A DNA stretch of 64,000 bases from Lingula anatina (taxonomy: Eukaryota; Brachiopoda; Lingulata; Lingulida; Lingulidae), in contig NW_019775555.1 of NCBI RefSeq assembly GCF_001039355.2, positions 134,935-198,934 of the forward strand, given 5' to 3'. Below are positions 43,076 through 55,500 of this stretch, one piece after another. The position numbers and the translations under genes are program-made. The number at the start of each line of letters is the position of its first letter. Positions within the stretch are counted from its first letter, which is position 1. The notes beneath the pieces were generated by a model, which made no database searches, was not told the DNA's origin, and saw only the letters and a list, made by a program, of their open reading frames with translations.

Positions 43076-44292
43076 GTAAACCCATAAATATACTGATAAA
43101 TGCACGTGCCGACAGAATAATAGCCTAGAGTCTGCTTTTGAAAATGGAGCTTCTTAAAAATTATAGAAATCACAACCCAGAGAGTACATGGTATCTGATA
43201 ACATAACAGTATAGATTACAGGCACACGTACTGAAACATCAGTGGTCGTCATAGGTAAATGTTCTGACAAGCTCACCTTATTTACTTGTTATTTAATAAA
43301 GATTATTTCTTGTGATTAAACATCCATTACCATTATTTGAGGGTCATGGGGAAGACACATTTACCATGTTTTACCCTCATGATCAGTAACTAAATTTTAA
43401 TGACTAAATTAAAACTTCGCCTTGATATTTATTATAGAAAGCATTATATTTACCCTCGACCTTGAAGTTTGATACAGTTTACCATACAAACATTGACAGC
43501 GTTGCTAGCTCTTTAATGTTACTTTATTCTTTATTCAGACTTGTGCTGTGTAAAAAAAACATACGGAGATATTTGCGCCTCAATATATACTAAGGTCCAT
43601 AAAAACATGTAATTTGATCATATAAATTTTTAAAGTTCCCTTTCAGAAAATACGTCCTTACTCTGAAATACTGGTACAGACTGAGAACATGCGTTTTTCA
43701 GGCGTTTTGGACTGGTAGTTTAATTTGGTGCATGGGGGGGGGGGAGGATATCTTCAACTTTGTAAAAGTGATCTTCTAAGAGTAGGTATTGTAGCAAAAG
43801 TAATATTCTAAGAGTAGGTATTGTAGCTGAATTTTCGTTCGCAAAGGTAATTAAAACATTTGGAAGTATTGTTCGTACTCTGGTTATCACAGCCCCATAC
43901 AAGGTATTTTGCTTACCCTTGAAAGCCACTTTTTACCTCCCTAGATGCGTGAAACGTTCATTTTATTTAGCGTGAAGCACCCCATTCCTGTGACTTTTAC
44001 ATGCGGCTTTTTTCTTTCCGTTATTCTTGAAACAAAGTCATTATTTTGCACGGTGATTCGTGATTCGTGATTTGTGACGCGTATTTTCAGTGAAATATGA
44101 GTATAGTTTTATTTACTGTGATTTGTGAATTAATGATTTTATTTCCCGTGAATTGTGATCACCCCTCCCCCTCGGTGGTGCCCTCTCATACGGCAGCTGG
44201 GCTGTATCCTCCCGAGAGAGGTGAGAATATTTACACCTAGTCTGAATCAGTAAACAAAAAACGCATCTTGTCTTCTCTAACACAACCCAGCA
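43076..44292. other. Noncoding stretch
   Basis: AT-rich, with a direct repeat TTCTAAGAGTAGGTATTGTAGC-like (about 43776 and 43808) and a G run near 43734. No gene recognised. Confidence 0.4.
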
Positions 44293-44396
44293 NNNNNNNN
44301 NNNNNNNNNNNNNNNNNNNNNNNNNNNNNNNNNNNNNNNNNNNNNNNNNNNNNNNNNNNNNNNNNNNNNNNNNNNNNNNNNNNNNNNNNNNNNNNN
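44293..44396. other. Assembly gap (N run)
   Basis: 104 undetermined bases. Frames crossing it are meaningless. Confidence 1.
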
Positions 44397-44936
44397 TGTT
44401 GGGTGGGGGGGGGTGAAACATATCCAAATAATTTGACATCAAACTTAATGGTTGATAACATGTTATTATTTTTGCAATTTTGATGGTAGAAAGCCTAAAT
44501 CACCATCGCGGGATTAGGACGCCTTGCACCATATCAAATAACAAAAACAAGTTTAAATCGAAACTTGCTTACGAAAAGCGGGTGACCTGTACATTATTAT
44601 GTAATACAGGTAAGCATTTCCATGAGAGGTGTTCAGGTAGGACCAAGGTCAGTAGAAGATGGAGAAGACAGAGGTTCTTGGTGCGTTGTTGCAATTTCCA
44701 CACGTAGGCCACAAATTTATCACAGAAAATGACAGGAAGCTGCCGTAGTATTGTATAGATGATATAAGATAACGCTGTGTACTTTGTGTAGACGACATTT
44801 GCCCAAATGATGCGTTTCGCACAGGGACATTTAAGTCCTTATGACTGTGGGGACATTACACTTATGTCCAATACACTCTCCATTAGAATTTCAAAATCAG
44901 CTCAAAGTTTGAATGATTTGTTTTCTGTAGTTTCAG

Positions 44937-45029
44937 GGAAGGAACGCACTTGCCAATGAGGAAGCGAGGGGCTTGTTGCAGCTGTCCAACGGTCTGAACA
45001 AGTCCTCAACAAGTAAGATGACTGGGCAG
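44937..45029 (+). CDS. Candidate host exon A
   Basis: Acceptor TTTTCTGTAGTTTCAG (two in-frame AGs) precedes 93 open nt, phase 0-0, with CAG|GTATCT as donor; an alternative GTAAGA donor at 45013 gives phase 1. It reads GRNALANEEARGLLQLSNGL and on to TGQ, protein-like in composition. No family recognised. A second candidate exon follows at 45731 in a compatible phase. Confidence 0.35.
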
Positions 45030-45730
45030 GTATCTACATTCTCCTAATTGTTTTATTGGCGAGGTCATTGACCTGTTTTCAAAAAATCAAAAATATCTTG
45101 TATATGAAAGTAAACTTCAAACAGACAAATGCACATTCATTAATAAGATGTTGAACTATTGTGTCACTGCATTCCTGGAAACGACGGGACCAGGTTGGGG
45201 AGGTGAGGGGTGGATGGGGGTGGTGGACTGTGCTACAGTGTCCCTCCCTTAGTTTAAGAGGTATCCCTTTTCCCTCCCAAAATAACAAATAAAAATAAAA
45301 ACAAGAACAAATCAAAAGCGCAAAAAATTGTACATGGCACGAAACTAGACAAAATCCAGCTAATGTATCGCCCCCCTCCCCCTGAAAACCCTGGCTTGGT
45401 CAGTGAAAACGTGCCAAAATAATGTCTTTTTTAAGATCCTGTCAATTTTATACTAATTGGACCCATCTGCCAAATGTTTTCATCCATTAACTTTCATTTC
45501 CGCGAATATTTCCGTAATCCGGGCACCTGGTCCTTTCATACCGCAGCTTACATATGAATGCAAAGAAGTATGTTGTCATTAAACAGTGCATAGGGTAGAA
45601 AAGAATAGGAATGGCACAACAGTGTTTTGTTAATATAATCGCATGTGTTCCAAAACAGCATGCTGTAAAGATATATACACACTGCTTCATCAAACCGTGT
45701 CATGAATGTGATTTTTCTCGTTTATTTCAG

Positions 45731-45838
45731 TGGCTCCCAACTGCTGTTTACCGGGTGATTGGATGCGTCGCCGATCAAAGACATCAGATTCATGTTGGAC
45801 ATCGCCTGCGCCCATGCCAAAATTGTCTCGCTTGTTGA
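45731..45838 (+). CDS. Candidate host exon B (terminal?)
   Basis: A clean acceptor (GTTTATTTCAG) opens 35 codons in phase 0 (WLPTAVYRVIGCVADQRHQI to RPCQNCLAC) ending at TGA. The Cys-rich tail could bind metal. It would be a last exon in this frame. Alternatively the minus strand encodes something across the same bases. Not resolved. Confidence 0.3.
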   Translation, partial: WLPTAVYRVIGCVADQRHQIHVGHRLRPCQNCLAC

Positions 45839-46391
45839 AGTTTGTCTTGTAGTTTATTTGCAGGGTTGACATTTGATATGAAATGTAATCTTTGCCTTGG
45901 ATAGTAATATTCTGCATAAAATTTGTATAAAATAATTGTTGTACGCAGCAGAATTTTTAACGAAACTTCTGATCTGAGAAAAAGAAAGAAATGAATGGCG
46001 TCGACCCTGCATGTCGCTGGTTATATATGATACATTCTTTCTAAATCGCAGTACAGTACTCTATCCGCTCATATCGTTTCAAGGTATTTTATTTATTATG
46101 TATTTTTTTATTGTGTCGGAAGTAAGTACCCAGCAATTCTCAAACAAAAGTACGGTACTTTTTGGAGTTCACCTTTAACAAAGTAATTTTAATGCAAAAA
46201 GTATTTTGCTGAAATGATCGATGAAAACAGAAATGATAGTTATCAAATATTATTATTATTATAAGGCGATTTTTAGGTAGAGCACTGTGCCAGTGCTATT
46301 GTTTTTCTAGTTGAAGGTAAAAATTGTCTGTGGGCAAATCTTCAGTTAGTCACTTAGCTGTGCATTTGAGAATATTTGAAATATTTATTTT

Positions 46392-46428
46392 GAATTGAAT
46401 TGAATTGAATTGAATTGAATTGAATTCT
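46392..46428. repeat. (GAATT)n microsatellite
   Basis: Seven tandem GAATT pentamers. Confidence 0.97.
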
Positions 46429-46889
46429 GAGATTCCGATAAGAAAAATATCTCAACTTCATTACATGAAACTTTTGAGACACAAACGGTTTCATACAGTG
46501 ACCGTTAAGTTTGAGAAATGAACAAGATGTAAATTTATAATTACTTACACTGTTCTTCAAGTTATAATGCTTCGGAAATTACAGCGTTAGGAAAATGATA
46601 AATTTGTCCACGTGATTGCAGAATTGCCCATGTATAAGAAACAATCCTTTTTAAATTGCGGACATACGTTTGTGACACATGTTAAGAATGAACTTACTTT
46701 GGTTTCGGTGTTTTGATAATTTTGTCTGATCAGTGAGAGATACACATGTACTGTGCTGGGATGGGTCTAAAACAATGTTAACAAAATGAAAGCAGGAGAG
46801 AAATAGGGATTTTCACGAAATTACTGCGCATTCGTTATTGCAGTAGGGGAATATATGTTACCAACGTGATAAAAATTGTCTCTTCTTAG

Positions 46890-46967
46890 GGCCACCCAAA
46901 TTTATCAGCATTGCATGAGCTCCTTTGTGTGTTGTTCGACTTTTTGCCAATATCGCAAAGCAGAAAT
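46890..46967 (+). CDS. Candidate host exon C
   Basis: A strong acceptor (GTCTCTTCTTAG) and strong donor (AAAT|GTAAGTG) bound 78 nt, phase 0-0. The 26 codons read GHPNLSALHELLCVLFDFLP and on to QSRN, a likely amphipathic helix. This is the best-looking host exon of the window by splice-site quality. Family unknown. Confidence 0.45.
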
Positions 46968-48090
46968 GTAAGTGCTCTCCTGGAAAAACTTCTTTGTTCA
47001 TATGCATGAAAATATCTATTATTAATTAATATGTTTTTGGTTGTGACTGAGGGGTGATTGAGAGAAAAAGGTCTGGATAGATGCCAGTTTTGCTAAGTGT
47101 TTCTTGGTCACTGAGCACCGGAGACCAGAGTAAGGGTATTAGCATTTATGAATTGATGAATTTTAAGTCGCCGTTTTTCTTTCTTCCTAATCTTTTCAAT
47201 TTTGTTTGTATATATTTCTTAAATTGTCATGACTAGAATAAGCTTGGAAATTGACCAAGTCTTTATGCCGTTCCTGAGTCGCATGTGTGCAAATTTAAGT
47301 TTTCGCTCAAAGTCGTGCCATTAACCTACCAATATTAAGGATGTAATGTAATGAAATCAAAATAACGTAAAACACTCGATTCTTAAAAATGACTTTTTTG
47401 TCTACCCTTTTCTGTGCGAGAATCAGCACGACGGCATAGAACAAGGTGTGCTTGAGTGCTAGTGCACGTGAGGGGAAGACGCCTATGTGAGATTATATGC
47501 ATTTTGGAATTTCGATATCATTCACACCACTGAAATTGGACACTTTGCTCCTCAATGGAATTAGTAATCAATTATTAACGTCAACTTTGAACAAAATTTG
47601 ACAAGTACGATATGATTTCAATTTATCTTCCAGTCCTGGTCATTTTTTTATATGAATTTTGTTTTAGTAAGAATTATGTCGAAATTCTCTTTTATATAAA
47701 TAAATAGATTTTGTTGTTTGAGCAGCAATTTCCAAAGTGCATAAAATCCTTCATATGTGTTAGTTAGTTTACTATCTGGTAGACTTCTTGTATATTTTTT
47801 GTAAAAGCATAATTTATAGAATTTTTTAGAAATTTGACACTACTGTAATGATTGCTATGAACGTAGAAAAAACGTAACTTCACGTATTTTGTTTTGTATA
47901 AAACTTTGTTGAAATTACTTGGAATTTTTTGAAACAATAAATAATAAAAATAATGTACAGATATTTGTACGTTGAATTCCCTTTCATTTTTCACCTTCTT
48001 TCCCTTTAACTCTTTCTCCAGTGCACAGGTCTTACCTATAGAGCCTCTTGTATTAGTTTACCTTGATTATTTGAATTTTTTTTTTGCAAA
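46968..48090. other. AT-rich noncoding stretch
   Basis: An acceptor-like TTTATCTTCCAG at 47633 and GTAAGA 33 nt on could mark a further tiny exon (SWSFFYMNFVL), but it is too short to call. No other gene is seen. Confidence 0.3.
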
Positions 48091-48094
48091 AGGT

Positions 48095-48185
48095 AATTTG
48101 CTGGGACCCAGGAGCGCCAGGTTTCGAACTTGGGACTTTTTGACTCAGAGGCAAACGCGTTACCTACTCCTCTAACTGTTCCCAC
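48095..48185 (-). repeat. tRNA-derived SINE-like sequence
   Basis: On the minus strand GTTAGAGGAGTAGGTAACGCG is followed by GCCTCTGAGTC and CAAGTTCGAAACCTGG, giving an A-box-like and a good B-box (GTTCGAAAC) about 45 nt apart. A tRNA-derived SINE head or tRNA relic is likely. Similar T-arm-like pieces recur near 48290 and 48400 (CTCAGTGG, GGTTCG/GGCTTC). Confidence 0.45.
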
Positions 48186-48189
48186 CCAC

Positions 48190-50620
48190 CCTCCCAGGGA
48201 AGACTTTCCTCTTATAGCAACCAAAGGGAAATTTCAGTAAAGCCCCTTAAAAAGTATTCAATGATTTACAAGTACCCGAACCAAGAAACGAACCCAAACC
48301 CGAGGGGTACCACTGAGTCAATGAAATTATTGTAGTAACCTAAGTAAACTTCTAAAAATATCGTAATACGTTAAAGAAATTTTAGAAACGTAAGACAAGT
48401 TTGAAGCCCAACCCCAGGTTGCCACTGAGAAACGCAACCGTCAAAGAAATAACTAAGACGTTTTGTGTATTTGGAAAGTCTTTATTTAGTGCCAAACAAC
48501 TATGTATTAATTATATCTAAGTATTTTATTGTAAAACTACCAAGTTTAAGAACACTTAAATAACTACTTAATCACTACTTAATCACTTTGAATATCTGTA
48601 AGACATGCTTGTAAGACAAAGTTATATCTCAAAGGTGTAACAAACAACAAATGTATTACATTTCACCAATAAACGGTCAACTTAACTACTCATTAATGGT
48701 TTGGTGTTATCAATATTTACAAGCATTCCTAAAAATAAATTCAGAACAAATTTGACAAATTGACAGTAATTAAAGAGATATAAAGCAGTTCATCAATTAT
48801 TACACAAAATGTGTGCGTCACTGACTAATAAGATCAATAACTTGTGACTATTTATATATTTACACGATTTATTTGATTTAGTCACCACTCGTTACCTTGC
48901 TGGTACTTTCGCCCTAAAAAGTTCGGAAACCGTTATTTTGAATAGTTATAAAATAACTATATTTAGTTACGGTAAATATTTTAACCAAATATTGTTGGTT
49001 AATGAACCCACAATTTGTTAGTCTTTATTTACACAGAAAATTTTCCCAACACATTACATTTTTTTTTTTTTTTTGGATTATTGAAAAACAATTTCACGTT
49101 TCCGAACTTTCTTGGTCGCGTGTATCATAACCAACCATCTCCCAGGGCCGCTGATTTCATGTGCACTTTTCTCTGACGCATGCAGGGCAGAAAAGTCCCT
49201 TCGTTTAACTAGAAACATATCTTTGAAAACGTGTATCAAGTGAAGAATCAATCTGTGGCCCTGGTAGAGGGTAATCGTTATTGTAGTACCATTTAACAAA
49301 GGCCACGGCGGCAAACTTGAAGGTCTTACGAGAATAAAGCACGTTGAAAGGCATAAGGGGCAGATATCTTTACTGAAATAAACTAAACCAGTATCTGACG
49401 ACCACACAGTCTTAAACACGCCATGTTTCTAGTACTCAATGCCTTATTTTAAAGGTATCAACATGAGGTATCAACAGAACGATTAACATTTGTTTGAAAG
49501 AGTATTTTGAGCTATCAGTTCGCCCCCTATGCCTTGAAGGGTTGACATTGTTGGCCAGTGAACCCACAATTTTTAAAACTCCGTCACACAAAGATCTGTA
49601 CGTGTAGCTATAATTAAACTTATATATTCAACGGACTGAAATAGTACAACTGGACTAGTGAAATCGTTTTTAGAAATGGAAGTCTTATACAGTGTACCTA
49701 CTGTCTGTTATGCTCTTTTTATTTCGACCTCAAACCGCTTACTACAAATATTTACATGTCAGTAAATAGGAATTTAAATGGGAGATTCCACAGCATTTCC
49801 CCTTTTTTGTCTGCTTCTTGTAAATATACTCCTGGTACGTCTTCAACTGACGATACTTTTTCTACTAACGAAGTCCGAAATAGTTTTCATTTCCATAGGA
49901 CGTGATAAGGTGAAGTTATGGAGGAAGCAAAATGTTGTGGAGGAAACACTGGGGAATGGCCAAACCATTTTTATGCATGCATGCGTCACAATACTTCTTA
50001 TAAAATTAATTACAAATAAGTGAACATTAAATCCCTAACACTGATACATTGAAACATTATACCGAATTGGTTGAAACGTAAATATTCGTATACTTAGTTT
50101 CCAGAACGCCTCGCATCCACTCCCTGATCACGTAAGGTGTAACAACTCTTCCCAAAGAGTAGGTTCAATTTGCTTTATGGGGGAGGGGCTAAAGCTTTTC
50201 TATTCAACTCTCACCCTTATCTGACAAGCAAAACTTGATTAAAAATTTACTAAAATCAAAATGCATATATATGTATATATAGTGCATTTGTGTTAAATAT
50301 ATTTCAAAAAAGAAACCAGAAGAAAACAGCCAAAATGAAATAATGTAATGAGGTCAATGGCGATTCTAAAATGGTCCACTGCTTTTATCTGAACAGTTTT
50401 CGCCATGTTTGACAAACTGGGCAGTACTATAACGCCACCTGGAGGAAAATATGATCGTCTCTGTTGCAATAAGTACCTACCACATTATGATATCAACATA
50501 CTACATGTAGCTGTATATGACATCTACGTCTTTGTATGTCCACACATGAATCTACAGCGTATGTACGGATGTATGTGAGCAAAAATCTAATAAGGTTGGT
50601 TTTTAAACGTTAGACCTACA
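48190..50620. other. Noncoding stretch
   Basis: AT-rich. Contains a 15-bp match to the MITE terminus of 55501 (see 49259) and T runs near 49060. No gene recognised. Confidence 0.4.
49259..49273. repeat. Solitary MITE terminus CCCTGGTAGAGGGTA
   Basis: Identical over 15 bp to the right end of the MITE at 55501-55912. The opposite end is not found nearby, so it is a relic of the same family. Confidence 0.5.
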
Positions 50621-50624
50621 TCTG

Positions 50625-51560
50625 TGTTTCAGTCTAGAAAGAGCAACTTGATTATGATTTAGGTAAGCTTATCTGTTGACTGTGTGTAATTGAAGTGAAT
50701 TTTTGAGAAGTGAAAACTAGACTTAAAAGACTGGCAAATTCCGATGATAAAAACAGTTAAACATTAATAATAATGACACATCAAGTCCAATGTTTGTGAC
50801 ATTTGTACAACTGAAGCTTAACAACTGTATAAATCTGAGATAAGCTTATCAGTTGATTGTGTATCACGAAAAAGATTTTTTGGACAATATATTTTATTAT
50901 TACATTTAAAAACTGGCAAATCACATGGCTTACAATAGTTAAAAAATAAATAAAATAATAATAATAATTTTTATTGGAGAATCGCAACCCGAAGGTTGAA
51001 GTTATACAATTATGTTATACAATTATATATGAATATTCAAGTCAAAGTCAAAGTTAAGCATTAATAATTTTGACAAATCTAGTCCATTATTTGTGATACT
51101 TGTACAAATGCTGCTTAACAGCAACAGAAATGTGATAACTCATCACTTACACTGTGTGATTACTGATGACTGTGTAACTGCATATTTTTAAAACATTTTA
51201 AAAGAGCGAAAATTACATTTAAAAAACTGCTAAATTCAACAGATTAAAATAGGTAAACGTTAATAACTCTGCGAGATGTACTGTCATGTTTGTAAAACTT
51301 GTACAACTGTGGCTTAATTAGCAACTGAAATAATCTAAAATAAGCTGATAAGTTAACTGTATGTAATGAAAGTAATATTTAGGACAACATATTTGAGAAA
51401 ACTGATAATAACAATAAAAAAACTGGCAAATTCCATGGATAAAAATAGTTTAAAAAATCTAGTCCAATATTTGTGAAATGTATACCACTTAAGTAAAAAA
51501 AAAAAACAAGTTAATCTGCTATGTGTAATTAAAGTGTTTTTTTTTCACAATTCATTTGAG
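50625..51560 (+). repeat. About 190-bp satellite-like repeat
   Basis: Units recognised by ACTGGCAAATTCCATGGATA-like, AATAGTTAAACGTTAATAAT-like, CTAGTCCAATATTTGTGA-like and GATAAGCTTATCAGTTGACT-like blocks near 50727, 50908, 51225 and 51423. A fragment at 53195-53400 abuts the DIRS element and more units lie at 63072-64000. Confidence 0.8.
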
Positions 51561-51564
51561 AAAG

Positions 51565-53095
51565 GTGAAAACCAGCTGGAGTAAGCACATTCTTATAGAA
51601 ACAAAAAAGGGAAAACACCTTAAGTGTTGTGCTTGACAAAATACAGTAAACAAAAGTTCTCAATTTTTTGAAGAATACATATATTACAATTTATAACAAA
51701 TTGTGGGGAGAAGTAATGTTCAAATTCAAGGTTGCAAAAAGAATGAGAATATAGGACTTCCCATCCAAGTTCAATTGTATATATCAGAGCTTGGAAATTT
51801 GAAAAGTGCGCTTCATAGCTAAAAGTAGGTCAAGGGTCAAATTCAAGGCCACAGGAAGACTGTCAATATATGAGTTCTTATTCAAGTTCGGTAGTATCTG
51901 TGGGCATGCCAGTTTTGGAGTCATAAGGGACAGCAAATTTGCAAAGTTCAGTTCATGGTAAAAAGTAGGTCTAGGGTCAAGTTCAAGGTCACAGTTAGAT
52001 TGCCAATGTATGACTATGGGCATATCTCTGCCAGTTTTGGAGATATATTGATGGAAAACTTGCAAAGTTCAGTTCATGGTGAAAAGTGGGCAAAAGTAAA
52101 TTTCAAGGTCATATATTGCCAGTATATTACTTCCTGTTCAAGTTTAATAGTAACTTTGGGCATGTATCTGGCAGTTTTGGAGATATAAGTGACAAAAAAG
52201 TTGCAAAGTTCAGTTCATGGTGAAAAGTAGGTCAGACGTCAAATTCAAGTTGACAGATTGCCAGTATGTGACTTCCTATTCAAGTTTTATAGTAACTGTG
52301 GGCATATCTCTGGCAGTTTTGGAAATATAAGGAGGGACAGAGGTGTAAAGTTCAGTTCAAATTGAAAATTAGGTCAAAGGTCAATCTCAAGGTGACAGAT
52401 CGCAAGTATATGACTTCAAATTGAAGGTCTATAGTAACTATGGGGGTACCTCTAATTTTGGAGTTATTTCACATTTTATTTTCACCAATGGATATTGCAA
52501 CAATGGATATTGTACTTTCTGATATGGTGCAACTCGTATACCATATGGAAAACAAAAACAGACACCATCCCCAGTGTTGTGCTTGACAAGATCTATAAAA
52601 TGCACTAAGCAAAAGGTTTCTAGCATTTATGGTTCCAGGATTAGAGATTGCAGTCAAGAAATCTGGCTGCTTCTCCCATAAAAATGCACCAACTGACCCA
52701 AAACTCACGAAGATGAAAGATAACCCTAAGGGTAATACCTGCCCATAATATTATAGGATAGGTCTGTGTAGATTCAGAAAATCAGCATGAATGAAAAAAA
52801 ATTTTAAAGAAAATTTTGGCCCATTTAACCTTAAATGGGCATATTTTAAATCCCACATACCACTTTCAGTCATCCATAGAAACTTTTCCTGCAATGCCTT
52901 CAGTTTGGGAGATATTTTGCGTTTCATTTTGCAAATTTTGGACAAGGGTGCAATGTGACAAACACCACACCTATACCCCAGCACCGCGCACCCAAAATTA
53001 ACATGGATCAAGTTGAGATTATATCTGACCTACATACAAGAGATGGATACATGGTCTCTTATAGTTTAAGAGGAGAAGCAGTAACAGTGACGTGG
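51565..53095 (-). mobile_element. Helitron-like relative, minus strand, 3' end lost
   Basis: The complement of this region matches 16960-18830 in the same order: leading GTTAC-CTTCTCCT block, ATATAATCTCAACTTGATCC, GCACCCTTGTCC, a 120-140-bp tandem array (about 51750-52450), and the subterminal GTGCTTACTCCAGCTGGT at about 51571-51590. The hairpin and CTAG end found in copies 1 and 2 are missing, so this copy is truncated. An 86-codon frame at 52751-53011 is not shared by the other copy. Confidence 0.6.
51750..52450 (-). repeat. 120-140-bp tandem array, inverted relative to 17700-18560
   Basis: Units marked by GGCAGTTTTGGAGATATA, TGCAAAGTTCAGTTCATGGT, GAAAAGTAGGTC and TTCAAGTT on the plus strand, the complements of the array in Helitron-like copy 2. 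Confidence 0.85.
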
Positions 53096-53396
53096 TGGCA
53101 GAGAACAATGTGCAATAAGACTTAAAATGTATCAAAATTACCATCATGAATATAATTAAATATTAACAATTTTGTCAGTTATATTTTATTTCTTTTTAAT
53201 TTTGAAAAAATGACATTTAACAACTGCAGATATCTGTGATAAGCTTATCAGTTGACTGTGTGTAACAGAAGTGTAGCTTATTGGCAATTTGTATGAGAAG
53301 AGTGAGAATTATTGAAAACAAATATTTTAATACGCCAATATATCATATATATCATTCAATATATCATTCAGTCTCCAAAGAAACATCAAATGTGAT

Positions 53397-53460
53397 ATTC
53401 TACTGCCAATCAGGATCACACGAGATTAGGCGAGATTGCATTGTGATACCAAAAGTCAAT
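53397..53460 (+). repeat. DIRS left terminal inverted repeat
   Basis: Outer 12 bp (ATTCTACTGCCA) recur, inverted, only in the internal complementary region; the inner 52 bp pair with 60955-61009. The sequence left of 53397 is satellite that also occurs without the element near 63400-63525. Confidence 0.75.
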
Positions 53461-53653
53461 GCGTTGTTGACTTTTTTTTCGAGTCAGAAGTATTTTTTAC
53501 AGGACGAAGAGGTTTTACGAAAAATTGAAGATTAGTTTGTGCTTAGTGTGCCAGTATTGCATGCGTGCAGTACAACAAGTGGTACTAAATGTTTTTAATA
53601 CGATAACTGAATGGCTCCAGTGCATGCGTGCATGGAATATCGCCAACTGAACT

Positions 53654-55079
53654 ATGGCTGTTGAGACAGTAAAATGTTCAGACTTAACATCCACTATTTT
53701 GTCGGATATGGATACTTTGGTAAAGCCTGTTGAGGAACAGTTGCAACTGAAGCAAGTGGGCTATGTTAAGATGCCACTGGCATCGTCAAGTGCAACAAAA
53801 CCTCCCTCTGAAATAGCGAACAGTTGGAAAATAAGTACACATGAAACAACAAATGAACAAAATGGCGACACTGGTGCTCGCCCGCATGCTCGCAAGGCTG
53901 TCAAAGGAGACAGCTCAACTGATGGGCCTAGCCCACACAGTTCTAAGCAAAAGCACAATCAGGATGGTAAGCACCATTCCTCTACTTCTTCCACATCTAG
54001 TTCACGCAAATCACAGAAAGAAGATTCTGCTAGTCGTCGTGATATCGTTGCACTGCGAGAACAAATGGGTCAGTTGACAGATATGATGACCGGTCTTGCT
54101 CCAGTCATAAAGGAGCTGAAAGATTTCAAAACTCTTGAGCCAATTAATGGAAGAAGGTGAATTGGAGCCAGAGGTATGTCATATACAGCTAGAAAATGAC
54201 TCAGATGCAGAAAGCCATGCTGACTGTAGTACTAGTAAGCCCATTTCTTGTGCCAATGCAACAAGTGATCAAAAACAGGCAGATGATGTTCTTAATGAAC
54301 TTTCAAATGATCTCATGAAAATGGACAATTGTGGTCCTCCAGTGCTGGATAAACTAGCTGAAATTTTAAACTATGTTGGCTACCACGGAATGAGTGATGA
54401 TAAAGTGGCAACAAGGGCAAAACAGTTCAATAGACCAGAAAACTGCAAAACTATGACACCATCAAAGGTAAATTTTGAAATTTGGTATGATCTCAAAACT
54501 GAAACCAAACATAGAGACTTGAAATATCAGAATATGTTATCAACTCTGTACAGTGGGTTGACACCTTTTGTAGAACTGACTAACCAGCTGCTAATCTCCC
54601 TGCAAAGCGAGTCGTGTGAATCACCATTAAAAGCTGAGACAGTCCTCCCAGGTTTAACAAGCGGTTTAGCCCTTATTACCTCTGTTGCCCATGACATAAA
54701 CATGAGGAGGAGAGAACTTATCAGACCAGAACTCAATTCAGAGGTTATGAAATCCCTGTGCGCTCCAAGCAATCCTGTTTCACAAGAACTGTTCGGTGAT
54801 GACCTGAGCAAAAATGTAAAGGAATCACTTGAAACCAAGAAACTTGCTTTAAAAGTGACAAAGTCCAGCTTGCGTGGTAGAGGAACACGGCGTTTCCATC
54901 CTTTTCAGGCTGCTTACTCTCATTTCAAGTATGGCCAATCATCAAACAGCACAAGGCCTTTTTTAGGCCAAGGGCGAGCCAATGTGGCTTGGAAAAAGAC
55001 AGCTCCACCCGTGTTCAACAACCGTCCAGGTTACAACAGCCAAAACCAGAGGCCATACACCAGCAACAACAAAAAATAA
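53654..55079 (+). pseudogene. DIRS ORF1 (Gag-like), frameshifted
   Basis: ATG at 53654 opens 168 codons with a Ser-rich stretch and a short coiled coil (REQMGQLTDMMTGLAP). A second frame opens at 54135 and continues for about 314 codons. It ends in the basic Gly/Asn/Gln-rich tail typical of DIRS Gag (FLGQGRANVAWKK, RPGYNSQNQ). A 1-nt indel between about 54130 and 54160 probably split one ORF; programmed shifting is possible but unneeded. No zinc knuckle, as usual in DIRS. Its role would be RNA packaging. Confidence 0.75.
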
Positions 55080-55500
55080 ATGTGAGTAAAGTTAAGTATG
55101 CTCATATCACTTCAGTGACTGTCACAGAGTGTAGCAAGATTGCTGGGAATATTCAACATTTTCTCCATGAATGGAGACAACTAACCAGTGATAAAACTAT
55201 CTTGGCTTTTGTAGAGGGTTGCACATTTGAATTTCTTGAAACACCTGCTCAAATCTCTGAACCTAAATCACTCACATTCAATAGAGTAGAAACTGAGGCC
55301 ATTAATTCAGAGGTTGATAAATTGCTCTCTAAAGGAGTTCTCATTGAATGCCAAGATGAGCCAGGCCAGTTTATATCAACAGTATTTTTGAGACCAAAGA
55401 AAGATGGGACTTTTAGGATGATCCTTAATTTGAAAAAACTCAATCTGTTCATAGCTTATCATCACTTTAAGATGGAAACTGTACATAGTTGCATTAACAG

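Noticed and set aside
44113-44483. Frames across the N run
   Set aside because: They consist mostly of undetermined bases.
44480-44707. 75-codon Cys/Arg-rich frame
   Set aside because: It starts next to the gap and has internal donor-like sites but no clear acceptor or family. A host exon is possible but not supportable.
49078-49419. 113-codon minus-strand frame
   Set aside because: No motif, and it includes a MITE terminus. Likely chance.
52751-53011. 86-codon minus-strand frame with several Cys
   Set aside because: Lies in the Helitron-like repeat; the related plus-strand copy at 17 kb does not keep the frame.
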